64,000 nt of DNA, taken from CAYILR01 sp964364175. Its GTDB lineage: Bacteria; Bdellovibrionota; UBA1018. Of this stretch, positions 16,300 through 25,297 are shown piece by piece. How positions within the stretch are numbered: position 1 is the first letter of the stretch; each line of letters starts with the position of its first letter. The notes beneath the pieces were generated by a model. It was given only the letters and a program-made list of their open reading frames with translations. It was not told the DNA's origin and did not search any database. Location: the NCBI GenBank assembly GCA_964364175.1, contig CAYILR010000003.1:62001-126000 (forward strand), in the 5' to 3' direction. A program made the position numbers and the translations under genes.

Positions 16300-19200
16300 T
16301 CAAGGCTTCTGAGGCGCAGGAATGATCTTGGATCCAGTATAATTGTGCGTTAGCAGCGAAGCGCAGGTGTGAGTCACCCCTTTGACCGCGGGCATCCAAC
16401 CAAAAAGCTCATCGATTTTCTGAATCCCCAAATACACCCACTCAGTGGGTGTATTGCCCCCAAAAATAATGCGCGACAACGATCGCGTTCCAAACTGAGC
16501 CGTCGTCATATGTTCGAAATTAGTCAGGAAACTTCCCAGTAAGTTGGTATAAATCCGATCAAAAATATTGAAGACCAGCCTTCGTTTGGTGACCTTTTTA
16601 TTGAAAAATTCCAGGACCCGCGGATGCGACCGCAACTTCTCCGGGAAGTCTTTGAGGTCGTAATAAGCAGCAAGCTCAAATCCCTGTTCGACCTTCATCG
16701 AAAATCCACCCAGAGGCAACAAGTACGCGCTCAAATATCCCATGAGATAAATATCCAAATCAAATCGCCCCAGGGTCAGCAAATTCGTAGCCATCATCAA
16801 AACAAACGCTGCAGGCATATTGGCCCAAATAATCCGTAGGTATTGTTTCTCGTTCTTCCACCAACTGTTTTTGGGATCAGCAAAAGCTTTTTTCAAATAC
16901 CAGGAGAAGAATCCTTTTTTCGCGTCAGGGCCTTCGGGAACTTGTCCGAAATCATCATTATGAAACTCATCTTGCTGCAATTTGTACCAAACGTCTCCAA
17001 GGACTCCCATGATCACACCAGTCAAGTAGCCGGTTCCGAAAATATATTTTGAGAGGTAGAACCAAGAATCACTGCTGAACATCTGATCCTGAATGGGCAT
17101 CAAAAATCCGGAAGTGATTCCGGCGAAACACAGGAAATTGAGAATCAGTCCCAACGGCTTATCAATGACATTCGCGGCAATCATCGAACGAACCGCACGC
17201 CCCATGGCCAACGGATCTTTCATCTGCCTCGCCACTGACATCAGTCGAGACACCTGTGGATTGCGATCTGGATCGACCTTTGCAATGAAGTGATCTCGAA
17301 ACGCGATTTTGGCAGCATCAACGCGCGGGGAAAACAGCCGCTCTTTCGCTTCTTTTTTGATACGCTCGAATACAGTGCCATCGTCACGAACCAGAGCATC
17401 TGCATCGACTGTTTCCGGAGCCAGCTCCTGAATGTGAGCCAAAGTCAGCTCTTTCAATCGCCCTGGCGTCAATTCCAGATCTACGGGAATTTGCGCACCG
17501 TTTTTTCGCGCCAGGCTTTTCAAAAACGAAGTCATCGCAGAATCAAAAAGCTCCTCAGAGTATAACCGAAACACGAGCCGTTGCTCCTTGCTAAGCAAGT
17601 CCAATTGCTCAGCATCGATGTACGCCGAGTCCGGCCGCTCCTCGGTCCAAGCGCGCAGTTTCTCGTGTGTCTGCATCCACGGAATCATCGCATGGTGGGC
17701 TCTCTGAATTGCAGCCTCACGGATTTTGGCTTCCACCCCAAGGATGCGATCCTCCCAAGCTCTCAGGGCCTCAAGTTGCTGACGAGCAGAACCTCCATTT
17801 TTCCAACTACGGCCCTTCCAGCGCATGGCAATCTCTTGCACCCAGTTGCGAGTGCCGCCGTTCCACTCAGATGGAACAATCAGATCAGCCCCTTTTTTTC
17901 GTGCTGAACCTTTGAGAATCGTGCTCATGTACTTGGGGTACATCAAGTAGGTCATCCAAATCGTGGGTCGAAACAAAAACGACCTCAAAGCGAACCAACC
18001 GTTTTGAATATGAGTGTAGGTGGCTCCAGATAAACTCAAAGAAGCATAACTAAAGAAAAAATGTCCCAGTGCTTGGCGAAATGTCGAAATTTGAGAATCT
18101 GATTTTTTCTCAAGCTTTTTGAGGAATCCCCAATCGCGAATTTTCCCGACGAACTTTTGTGCCCAGCTCTGATGCTCGGTTTCGATCTGAGCGAGAATTT
18201 CGCTCACTTGCACTTCGTCTTCAGGAGTAAACACAGCCCGCTCCGAATTCAATTTTTTGGACTCGGCACCCGCAAGTATTTTGATATAATTTTCTTTTCT
18301 CTCTTTTTCACGCGTGATGAACCAATTTTTAAACCGACCGGACTCAGAAAGATCCGCTTTCCGTAAATCCTTAACCAACGCCACTGTGTTCGTAATCACA
18401 TGCGGCATTCCGAGCGTCAGATAGAGAGTCGTAAAAATCGCCGAGATCCCGACCAATGCTCGCGGCAGTCTTTCGGGAGATAAATAAGCATCATAGATCA
18501 AACCCGGATTCGTCATCCACGCCGTCGTGGTGTGACCCGACAGCGACGCCATAGTGCCTATGTCACTCCCCTTGGCCATGATCACATCCAGAATCGTCCG
18601 AGTCACATTGAGCGACTGGTACAGATAACGCGTCACAGATTCCGGATACAGATAACCGAGCACTGCTGATCCAGCGATTGCAGCTCCCAGCGCGCCATAT
18701 CGAACTGCTGGACGAGCCAAAATGTTTTTCAAACCGTCCTTCATCAAGCCCGCACGCACCATCGCAACTGCTTGAGCAATCTTGATCGGCGCATCCCGGT
18801 GAGGCAGAGTCAGACGCTGCCAAAGCAGCTGAACCCGCGCACTCAGCTTACGCTCCATCGCAGTCTGTTTTTGCACGGTCTGAATAGCTTTTTTGACCTG
18901 ATCGGATTCTTGAAGCTGGCTGATGGTTGCCAACCGATCCCGCATATTGCCCGCAATCGTCAGACCTCGAATCGGATTGTCATCGAGGTTTTGGATTTGC
19001 TCGACCATGCCTTCGCTGGCGAGTTCAATGGCTTGATTGAAATAGCTGTCGAAGTCTTCTAGTAAATCACCTAGATCGGTGTAAGAATCCGGATCGACGA
19101 GGTTGGCCGTGAACCGAAACGCCACCTGTTGAAGATTCGAATAAAAATTCAAAATTTCCGGGCCGATTTGAAACTCACCCGCTTGTAGATAAAATCGACC

Positions 19201-19752
19201 AGTCGCAGAATCAAATTCCACCGATATCCGAGATTGGGGAGTCAGGCCCTTCATTCGGATTTTGAAAACCGGGATCATGGTCTGGCCCAAATTCGCCTCG
19301 TAGGCTTTGAGATCCATGAACTGAATTTCAGAAGAATCCGGATCTAACCAAACCAGGAATCGATTTTGGAAAATCAGCGGATCCTGAACCTTGAGGTCGA
19401 GTTTCAAAAGGCTGTAACGGCCTGCATAGAGTTCCGTTCGTCCCGCTTCGTCGGTTCGAATCTGAACTCGCGAAGTCAGAATGGACAAAGGGGTTTTCTG
19501 ATCGCCATGAAGCTTGGGAACGAATTGATCGAGAAGCCGAAATGTATCAAGTGCTTCTGGAGCTGGAGCCGCATCTTCGGTGGCAAGAACTTGCTCGACC
19601 GCTGGCTCTGATGTCTCGTCTGACGTTGTCGTGGTGTGTGCGGGAACGTCATCTGCCCACGCAGCCTCGGAACGAATCCAAGACGCGGGCATAGCGATCT
19701 GAATCGCTAAGACTAAAGCGAGAATTTTCCGGCTCCACCAGTTCGCAATCAT
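16300..19752 (-). CDS. Large multi-pass membrane protein, unassigned
   Basis: 1150 residues with an N-terminal signal segment (LALVLAIQIAMPASW) and a long extracytoplasmic region (about 35-345) containing beta-rich stretches. Hydrophobic segments are seen near residues 350-372 (YGALGAAIAGSAVLGYLY), 428-458 (LVGISAIFTTLYLTLGM), about 895-915 (LGLILNFLCFAGITSGFL), about 930-950 (FGTGYLTGVIMGVLGD), about 1000-1020 (AAFVLMMATNLLTLG) and about 1025-1045. Between them are large charged helical loops, including an about 400-residue cytoplasmic-looking central part. I recognise no family. It is followed 35 bp upstream by the ChaN-like gene on the same strand, so co-expression is possible. Confidence 0.65.
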   Translation of the reverse strand: MIANWWSRKILALVLAIQIAMPASWIRSEAAWADDVPAHTTTTSDETSEPAVEQVLATEDAAPAPEALDTFRLLDQFVPKLHGDQKTPLSILTSRVQIRTDEAGRTELYAGRYSLLKLDLKVQDPLIFQNRFLVWLDPDSSEIQFMDLKAYEANLGQTMIPVFKIRMKGLTPQSRISVEFDSATGRFYLQAGEFQIGPEILNFYSNLQQVAFRFTANLVDPDSYTDLGDLLEDFDSYFNQAIELASEGMVEQIQNLDDNPIRGLTIAGNMRDRLATISQLQESDQVKKAIQTVQKQTAMERKLSARVQLLWQRLTLPHRDAPIKIAQAVAMVRAGLMKDGLKNILARPAVRYGALGAAIAGSAVLGYLYPESVTRYLYQSLNVTRTILDVIMAKGSDIGTMASLSGHTTTAWMTNPGLIYDAYLSPERLPRALVGISAIFTTLYLTLGMPHVITNTVALVKDLRKADLSESGRFKNWFITREKERKENYIKILAGAESKKLNSERAVFTPEDEVQVSEILAQIETEHQSWAQKFVGKIRDWGFLKKLEKKSDSQISTFRQALGHFFFSYASLSLSGATYTHIQNGWFALRSFLFRPTIWMTYLMYPKYMSTILKGSARKKGADLIVPSEWNGGTRNWVQEIAMRWKGRSWKNGGSARQQLEALRAWEDRILGVEAKIREAAIQRAHHAMIPWMQTHEKLRAWTEERPDSAYIDAEQLDLLSKEQRLVFRLYSEELFDSAMTSFLKSLARKNGAQIPVDLELTPGRLKELTLAHIQELAPETVDADALVRDDGTVFERIKKEAKERLFSPRVDAAKIAFRDHFIAKVDPDRNPQVSRLMSVARQMKDPLAMGRAVRSMIAANVIDKPLGLILNFLCFAGITSGFLMPIQDQMFSSDSWFYLSKYIFGTGYLTGVIMGVLGDVWYKLQQDEFHNDDFGQVPEGPDAKKGFFSWYLKKAFADPKNSWWKNEKQYLRIIWANMPAAFVLMMATNLLTLGRFDLDIYLMGYLSAYLLPLGGFSMKVEQGFELAAYYDLKDFPEKLRSHPRVLEFFNKKVTKRRLVFNIFDRIYTNLLGSFLTNFEHMTTAQFGTRSLSRIIFGGNTPTEWVYLGIQKIDELFGWMPAVKGVTHTCASLLTHNYTGSKIIPAPQKP

Positions 19753-19787
19753 GAAGGGTGGCTTATAGCAGGGCTATGGAAGAATGG

Positions 19788-20687
19788 CTACTGAACAAAC
19801 ACGACGAAATCAGCAATTTGGCCGTATTTTGCGTCAATCAAGAACTCACGCAGATGATTTTCCAACTCACCCGATTGAAAATCCGAAGCGTCGGCAATCT
19901 TTACGGTTTTCATGGGTTGATCCGGGGCACGGGCTTTGAGACGAGCCACTGTTCCGTCCTGATAATCCGTATGAAAACTCCCCGCGACCAGGAATTTGCG
20001 AGGATAGGCCGAAAGCCCCAGCATCTGGTAGGCCATCACATCGTCGGTCAAGCATTGAGCATCGAAGTAGCGATCCATTTGGTCTGGGGTAGCATGGCCA
20101 CCCATCGCCTCTTCAAATCGCTCACGGTACCCGGCTCCACCCATCCGAAATCCAGGAGGCAAAAGACGTGGATCCAACGCACGTAGGCCAGATCTCACCA
20201 CCGGCGCTTTTTGCTCGCGGGACAGGTTCACCCCGAGAAGCTGGCCGTCATGATCCGCCACGGCCTGAAGAATGGGAATATAGGCAAAATTTTGATCCGA
20301 TCCTTGCGTGAGCCGTAAAAACTCAAACCCACTGATCGAGCCAGCCATGAATCGCGTGAACTCTCGCTCGGTCGTCATCTGGTCGGTATAATTGAGGAAC
20401 TCCCAAGCCAGCGTAAACTGCATCCCCGCATTCGCTTTTTCAACCGTATCTGCAACAATCTTCGCCTGCATGTTCTGCACCTTTGGCGTATTATGTTTTT
20501 CCCCCAAAACCACGATTTGCGCCTGAGCAAGCTGCTCGATCAACTGGGGTTGTGTGATTTCTGAGAATCCCGAAGCATCAACTCGAAAAACCCGCCCGTT
20601 CCACGCAGACGCCTCTGCTCGAACCTGCGAACCGCTCACTAACCCACTCAGCAAAAACAAAAACGTAAACTTGAATTGTGTGCCCAT
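19788..20687 (-). CDS. ChaN family (DUF399-type, haem-binding/Tiki-like) exported protein
   Basis: 299 residues from the ATG at 20687, which opens a signal peptide (FKFTFLFLLSGLVSGSQVRA); the longer frame upstream would bury it. ChaN-like features are QIVVLGEKHNTPKVQ near the N-terminus (the EKH motif of the family), LAWEFLNYTDQ, YRERFEEAMGGH, and FLVAGSFHTDY near the C-terminus (GxFH motif). ChaN proteins bind haem at an outer-membrane site, and the wider superfamily includes Tiki/TraB metalloprotease-like folds, so either role is possible. It is divergent from the beta-rich exported protein gene, with 34 bp between starts. Confidence 0.8.
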   Translation of the reverse strand: MGTQFKFTFLFLLSGLVSGSQVRAEASAWNGRVFRVDASGFSEITQPQLIEQLAQAQIVVLGEKHNTPKVQNMQAKIVADTVEKANAGMQFTLAWEFLNYTDQMTTEREFTRFMAGSISGFEFLRLTQGSDQNFAYIPILQAVADHDGQLLGVNLSREQKAPVVRSGLRALDPRLLPPGFRMGGAGYRERFEEAMGGHATPDQMDRYFDAQCLTDDVMAYQMLGLSAYPRKFLVAGSFHTDYQDGTVARLKARAPDQPMKTVKIADASDFQSGELENHLREFLIDAKYGQIADFVVFVQ

Positions 20688-20721
20688 CGGTCCTACGCTC
20701 CCTTGAGGAGAGGGAGTACCC

Positions 20722-21960
20722 ATGTTTGGTCCCATTTTCAAGTACTCGGCCCTGCTTTTGTACCTTTTACCCACCCTCGCTCAAGCGATGGAGTGGCTCC
20801 CAGAATTTCAGAGCCTCGACGAAGCCGAACAGCTGAAATTCGAAACCCCGCACGATCAGAGCACTGAATATCAGGCCGACCTGCTGACTTATCTCAAACC
20901 CAACGAATGGAATTACCTTTGGCTGACCCACGATATCGCGGTCGATCTGAGTTACGGCAGTATTGGCGCCGCTCATTTCATGGCAGATCGCCGGATCAAA
21001 CTTCGAGCCAGCCCCAATTCCATTGTTCAATTCCGCCTGACTTCTTTTGATGAGAGCAATCGGGACCGAGAGTCTGTTCATACCGTGATCGAAAGCGTTT
21101 TTCGCCCGCTGAAATGGAAAGGAATCGGCGTCAGTCTTTATGCCGATCCATCGTTGTACAAACGCAACTTGGATACAGGCATCGCGCTTTTGATCAATCC
21201 AACTGAACGGCATGAAATTCGGATTTTCAATACTTTCATCGACACCACTCGCTATCGCCGCAGCGACCGCCCCGACTATTTTGCGCTCGACGCGCTCCCC
21301 AACGCACGCGGAATCGTCGGACGAACCTGGAGCGATCCTAGTTCAGGGAAAAAAGACTTCTTAGAGTACGCCATCCGGCGAGAAACTCCGACTCGATGGG
21401 AATTCCCGCGCGAGCAGTACACCTATCGCTATTGGAAAAATTTCGCGTCACTGTATTTCAACAAATCTCTGAGTGCCAGCGTACAAGCAAGCCTGCGGGT
21501 CCAGTGGGATCGAAAATTCGAGTCCAGAAGTCTCAGGGCTTGGACCACTGAACGGGTTTTTATCACCGCCCGTGAGGATACTTCACTCGACTCAGCCGAT
21601 CGCTACCGTGTCAGCGGAGGAGCACAGTTTGCCAATAGAACTTGGAAAACCGAATCGGGAACGGCTGCTACCCGTGCACTGCTGCCCTTCGTGGAGCTTC
21701 AGATCCCGACCTGGGGTGATGGGGTGAAAGAAGATCATTTCCACATAGGTTATGTATTGGCCTGGAGCCGGGCTTGGGGACCTCGCGCCATCCGCGGAAT
21801 TTTCTTGCCCGACCCAGAACTAGAAAACCGCCTCAACCTCGCCTACGATCTGCGATTCAACGAAAACTCCACCGTGCGCCTTCAGGTCTCGGTGGACCTG
21901 GACGAACGCCCTCGGTACTGGTGGGAAGGCGGGAACCTGCAGGCCCAAATGGCGTTTTAG
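20722..21960 (+). CDS. Exported beta-rich protein, possible outer-membrane protein
   Basis: 412 residues. A strong ribosome-binding site (GAGGAGAGGG) precedes the ATG at 20722, and residues 1-22 form a signal peptide (SALLLYLLPTLAQA). The mature sequence has frequent alternating aromatic and charged strands (LTHDIAVDLSYGSIG, VQASLRVQWDRKFES, ENSTVRLQVSVDLDERP) and ends in Phe (LQAQMAF), a pattern typical of outer-membrane beta-barrels whose last strand is recognised by the BAM complex. No named family recognised. Its start region lies back-to-back with the ChaN-like gene, so the two may share a regulatory region of only 34 bp. Confidence 0.65.
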   Translation: MFGPIFKYSALLLYLLPTLAQAMEWLPEFQSLDEAEQLKFETPHDQSTEYQADLLTYLKPNEWNYLWLTHDIAVDLSYGSIGAAHFMADRRIKLRASPNSIVQFRLTSFDESNRDRESVHTVIESVFRPLKWKGIGVSLYADPSLYKRNLDTGIALLINPTERHEIRIFNTFIDTTRYRRSDRPDYFALDALPNARGIVGRTWSDPSSGKKDFLEYAIRRETPTRWEFPREQYTYRYWKNFASLYFNKSLSASVQASLRVQWDRKFESRSLRAWTTERVFITAREDTSLDSADRYRVSGGAQFANRTWKTESGTAATRALLPFVELQIPTWGDGVKEDHFHIGYVLAWSRAWGPRAIRGIFLPDPELENRLNLAYDLRFNENSTVRLQVSVDLDERPRYWWEGGNLQAQMAF

Positions 21961-22016
21961 CGATTACAATCGCTAATTTTCCTTTATTTAAAAATATTCA
22001 ATGGTATAAATAGGTT

Positions 22017-23354
22017 ATGGATTCGACTTTTGACCTAAATGAGCAAAATCCCTGGTGGAATGCCGACTATTCGATGCAGGAGGACCTTCACCTTCGTCAA
22101 AGCTCTGGACAACCTCACTATTTGCAAAGAACCGAATTTCTAAACCTTCCATTGAGACCGGGAGATTTTCATATCATTCGGGGTCCTCGCCAGGTGGGCA
22201 AAACCACTCTGATCAAGGAGTGGATCTCACGACTCATTCAAAGCAAAAGCAGCTTGCCACAGAACATTCTCTTTTTAAGCTGCGAGGGGATCAGAGACTT
22301 CACTGAACTACAAAAAACCCTGACCCTCTGGCTCAAGGACAAGCAAGCTACACCTACTTTTATTTTCTTGGATGAGATTTCATTTGTAGAAAAGTGGCAG
22401 CAAGCTGTTTTGCACGCATTCAACTTGGGGTTCCTGGAAAATTCGTGCCTGGTCATCACGGGATCCAACGCAAGAGACCTCAAAGAAAGCTCCGAACGAT
22501 TTCCCGGTCGACGCGGACAAGGAAAAAATTTTTCTTTGTTTCCCATTTCAATTTTGGAATACCCTCGCATTCCTGGGTTCAAAGGAAAGAGTCCAGAAGA
22601 ATTATTGGAAATTTACTGGAGCGTGGGAGGTTTCCCTCATGCAATCAAGGATTACATTACGTACGGGGCCGTCACAGATTCAACCTACGAAACCTACCGA
22701 AACTGGATCATCGGTGATGCTGCACGCTATGCACTGTCCGAGGAATTTTTGAAACAGATTTTGTATCGAATTTCAGAAACACTCACCTCCCGATTGACTT
22801 GGTCATCACTCATAGAAACCACCACGATCAAAGATCACCAGACAGCACTGCGCTATGTCGAACATCTCTCGGATGCTTTTCTTTGCCACATCCATTACTG
22901 TTTTGACTTGGATAAAAAAGCGCCCACTTTCACCAAAGCCAGAAAGCTATATTTTATTGATCCTTTGCTCGTAGCCATCGGCTGGGCATGGAAACCCGCC
23001 ATTCCAAATATTTATTCATGGTTCAAAAAACAAGTGAATGACCCGGAATTCAAATCTTTGCTCCTGGAAAACGGGATCTGCGGGCTCGCTCACCGGCAGG
23101 GCTTGCAAGCCTATTTTTGGTACTCATCCAAAACACAGCAGGAAGTTGATTTGATCATATATCAAAACCAGAAAATAAATCTTTACGAGATCAAGCTCAA
23201 TCCGTCAGAGAGCAAAAAAAAGCGAATACTTAGCTTTCCAGTACAAATGTTGGGAATGGCAGATTTTTTACATGCGAATCAATCAGTTTTAAATAAAGAC
23301 TCAATTTTTGACGAATGGAATAATCCTCTTGATTCGGACTATGACAAACTATAA
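22017..23354 (+). CDS. P-loop ATPase with DUF4143-type C-terminus
   Basis: 445 residues. Walker A is RGPRQVGKTTLI (about residues 59-70) and Walker B is FIFLDEISFVEKW (about 117-129), followed by a sensor region (CLVITGSNARDL). The C-terminal half matches DUF4143, with ENGICGLAHRQG and EVDLIIYQNQKINLYEIKL; the spacing D-x(n)-E-x-K resembles a PD-(D/E)xK nuclease core. These AAA-type proteins are widespread, mobile and of unknown role. The gene overlaps the 3' end of miaA by 16 bp in convergent orientation. It is one of three similar ATPases in the window (also 28.3 and 52.4 kb) and is slightly more AT-rich than miaA. Confidence 0.85.
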   Translation: MDSTFDLNEQNPWWNADYSMQEDLHLRQSSGQPHYLQRTEFLNLPLRPGDFHIIRGPRQVGKTTLIKEWISRLIQSKSSLPQNILFLSCEGIRDFTELQKTLTLWLKDKQATPTFIFLDEISFVEKWQQAVLHAFNLGFLENSCLVITGSNARDLKESSERFPGRRGQGKNFSLFPISILEYPRIPGFKGKSPEELLEIYWSVGGFPHAIKDYITYGAVTDSTYETYRNWIIGDAARYALSEEFLKQILYRISETLTSRLTWSSLIETTTIKDHQTALRYVEHLSDAFLCHIHYCFDLDKKAPTFTKARKLYFIDPLLVAIGWAWKPAIPNIYSWFKKQVNDPEFKSLLLENGICGLAHRQGLQAYFWYSSKTQQEVDLIIYQNQKINLYEIKLNPSESKKKRILSFPVQMLGMADFLHANQSVLNKDSIFDEWNNPLDSDYDKL

Positions 23355-24229
23355 TCCCATCGTGAGTTTTTCTGCCCCCGAAACCAAGTTCGCTGACGCT
23401 TCACCAATTGTCGGGTCGCCAGAAAAATCTCCCCCTCTAAACCGGCCACCCCATCAGCCATGATCCGCCCTTGCGGCCGCTCTCCTCGCAAATACGCCAC
23501 GACTTGCGCATAACCCACTGCCTCGAGCGGACGCACGTCCTCGCCCCACTCCCGGATCAAACGCTGAGTTTCCTGCACCAGACCTTGCTCCAGCATCTTG
23601 CGAGTGCGAGCGCGAATTCGCTTCTCCAACCCCTCACGATCCTTCCAATCCATCACAACCAGCTCAAATCGCGGATCTGGCTCTGGACGCTGCTCGGCCT
23701 CCAGCTGCGACGGAGTTTTTCCACTCAGCTCGTAGATTTCAAGCGCGCGCACCAGGCGATATCGATCCTCGGGCCCGATCTTCTCGGCAGCTCTGGCGTC
23801 CACTTGCTTCAAGAGCGAGAACAATTCCTGATTCATATGCGAGTCGAGTTCTGCTCGGATTTCTGGATTTGTCGGAGGCGCCTCCCAAAGCCCGTACAAC
23901 AACGCCTTCAGATAAAATCCAGTCCCCCCCACAATCATCGGCCAGTGACCTCGCCACTGAATGTCTTGAATTGCTGCTTCTGCCAGTTTGACAAAATCCC
24001 CAGCCGTAAAATTTTCGTTTGGATTACGAATATCAATCAGATGATGAGGGACTCCACTGCGTTCTTCGAGTGTAGGTTTTGCTGTCCCGATATCCATTCC
24101 ACGATAAACCAGGAGACTATCGGCGTTGATAATTTCAATATCGCCCCGTTCCTTAGCCAACTGAATCGAGCGATCCGTTTTTCCGGTAGCAGTCGGACCT
24201 GTGAGAATGAGGATTTTTCTAGAATCCAT
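23339..24229 (-). CDS. miaA: tRNA dimethylallyltransferase
   Basis: 296 residues. The enzyme transfers a dimethylallyl group to N6 of A37 in tRNAs that read codons starting with U. The P-loop ILTGPTATGKTDRS is at the N-terminus, followed by INADSLLVYRGMDIGTAKP (substrate and tRNA contacts), HHLIDIRNPNE, PMIVGGTGFYLKALLYG, and DRYRLVRALEIYELSGKTPS. Length fits the family. The neighbour upstream on the same strand is the HNH protein, ending 9 bp away. The 3' end overlaps the convergent ATPase gene by 16 bp. mutL lies close by on the same strand, an order common in many bacteria (mutL-miaA), here interrupted by the HNH gene. Confidence 0.95.
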   Translation of the reverse strand: MDSRKILILTGPTATGKTDRSIQLAKERGDIEIINADSLLVYRGMDIGTAKPTLEERSGVPHHLIDIRNPNENFTAGDFVKLAEAAIQDIQWRGHWPMIVGGTGFYLKALLYGLWEAPPTNPEIRAELDSHMNQELFSLLKQVDARAAEKIGPEDRYRLVRALEIYELSGKTPSQLEAEQRPEPDPRFELVVMDWKDREGLEKRIRARTRKMLEQGLVQETQRLIREWGEDVRPLEAVGYAQVVAYLRGERPQGRIMADGVAGLEGEIFLATRQLVKRQRTWFRGQKNSRWDYSLS

Positions 24230-24238
24230 CTGGTCCCT

Positions 24239-25162
24239 TTATCCCAGCCATCGCTTCATTTTCCTTTCTCCAAAGAACTGAATCGCAGCGAATTTTCCCC
24301 CCGCACTAAACGGTCGGACATGGTCGATTTGAAGTCTGTGTTTGGAGTCACATCGTCTTTGAGTTGTTGGATCTATGTACTCACACTGACTTTGAGCTTT
24401 TTTGAAGACATGAGATTTAATAGGGACAGGAATGTATCGAGACTCAGAATTAACGCAGCGTTTAGCGGCCGGCCGAAGTTCCGAAACAGAAGCGGTCTCT
24501 TCTTTCTCCTCTTTTTGCATCGGATCTTTTTTCTTTAAGTATTCCTGGAGAGTGAGTTTCAAAATCTCGTTATAACTCGATTGTCCCTTGAGTTCCTGAA
24601 ATCGCTTGAGCAACTGCATCGTCTCTTCATCCGCCATCACAGTTAACTGAGTCAAAGTCTCGGTCACGGGTTTTTGGGATTCTTTAGGGAGAGCAACACT
24701 GGGCGAGAGAGTTGCAAAAAGCTTTTCTACTTCTCGCTTACTCTTGCCCGAAACCTGTTGAACCAGCTCTCGTTTCTGTTCCTGGCTAAAAATCCTTTTT
24801 TCTTCTTTTTGGACTTTTCTCACAAAAGTCTGAACCTGCGCGGCGGTGGTGAGAGACATTTTTCCGGATTCAAACTGTTCTTTGATCTCAGGGAGAGCTT
24901 CCAAAAGCAGCATCGCGCCGATTCTCTCCGAAGTCCCTGACTCAGAATATCCCAACTCCTTCATGCAATACTTCCAAATTCCATCATATCCCTTAAGTGC
25001 ATAGACCCTGCGATCCCGCACCACTTGCAGGTGATACAAAAGATTCAGAGTAGCATCTTTCTCGGTTCGTGAGGCAGCTAAAGTTCTCGAATGAATTTCT
25101 TCAGACGAAAGGCGTTTCAGATTTGAATAGTAATTTATATTTTGTGTGATGGTATTTTCCAT
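24239..25162 (-). CDS. HNH endonuclease-like protein with in-frame loss of the HN part of the motif
   Basis: 307 residues from the ATG at 25162, preceded by GGGGGAG. The N-terminal 130 residues form a helical region typical of the DUF222/HNH proteins common in Bdellovibrio relatives (YALKGYDGIWKYCMKELGYS). The middle has VMADEETMQLLKRFQELK and the C-terminus SRYIPVPIKSHVFKKAQSQC, a zinc-like Cys pair, and LQIDHVRPFSAGGK. In intact relatives DHxxPxxxGG is followed by NLxxLCxxHN and a last AFGxxKM helix. Here SAGGK runs directly into FAAIQFFGERKM, so about 15-20 residues with the catalytic N and H are missing while the frame stays open. It is likely catalytically dead, or a recent deletion. It is inserted between mutL and miaA. 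Confidence 0.75.
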   Translation of the reverse strand: MENTITQNINYYSNLKRLSSEEIHSRTLAASRTEKDATLNLLYHLQVVRDRRVYALKGYDGIWKYCMKELGYSESGTSERIGAMLLLEALPEIKEQFESGKMSLTTAAQVQTFVRKVQKEEKRIFSQEQKRELVQQVSGKSKREVEKLFATLSPSVALPKESQKPVTETLTQLTVMADEETMQLLKRFQELKGQSSYNEILKLTLQEYLKKKDPMQKEEKEETASVSELRPAAKRCVNSESRYIPVPIKSHVFKKAQSQCEYIDPTTQRRCDSKHRLQIDHVRPFSAGGKFAAIQFFGERKMKRWLG

Positions 25163-25297
25163 TACTCTCCCCCTAGAAAAGATGAAAAAATGATTCAAAA
25201 CAAATATCACGAATTGACAAAAAATATCTATAAAAAGGTATGTTTTTGAAAAAAAATAAAATCAGATCGTTAGGTTTTCAACAGAGCGAGATGAACT

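Noticed and set aside
22017..23354. ATPase as a transposition or IS21-type helper protein
   Set aside because: The DUF4143-like C-terminus and the lack of a partner transposase or terminal inverted repeats do not fit an IstB-type protein.
23471..24538. Long plus-strand open frame (355 residues) opposite miaA
   Set aside because: It lies antisense to miaA and the HNH gene, has no ribosome-binding site or recognisable domain, and is rich in residues expected from the reverse strand of coding DNA.
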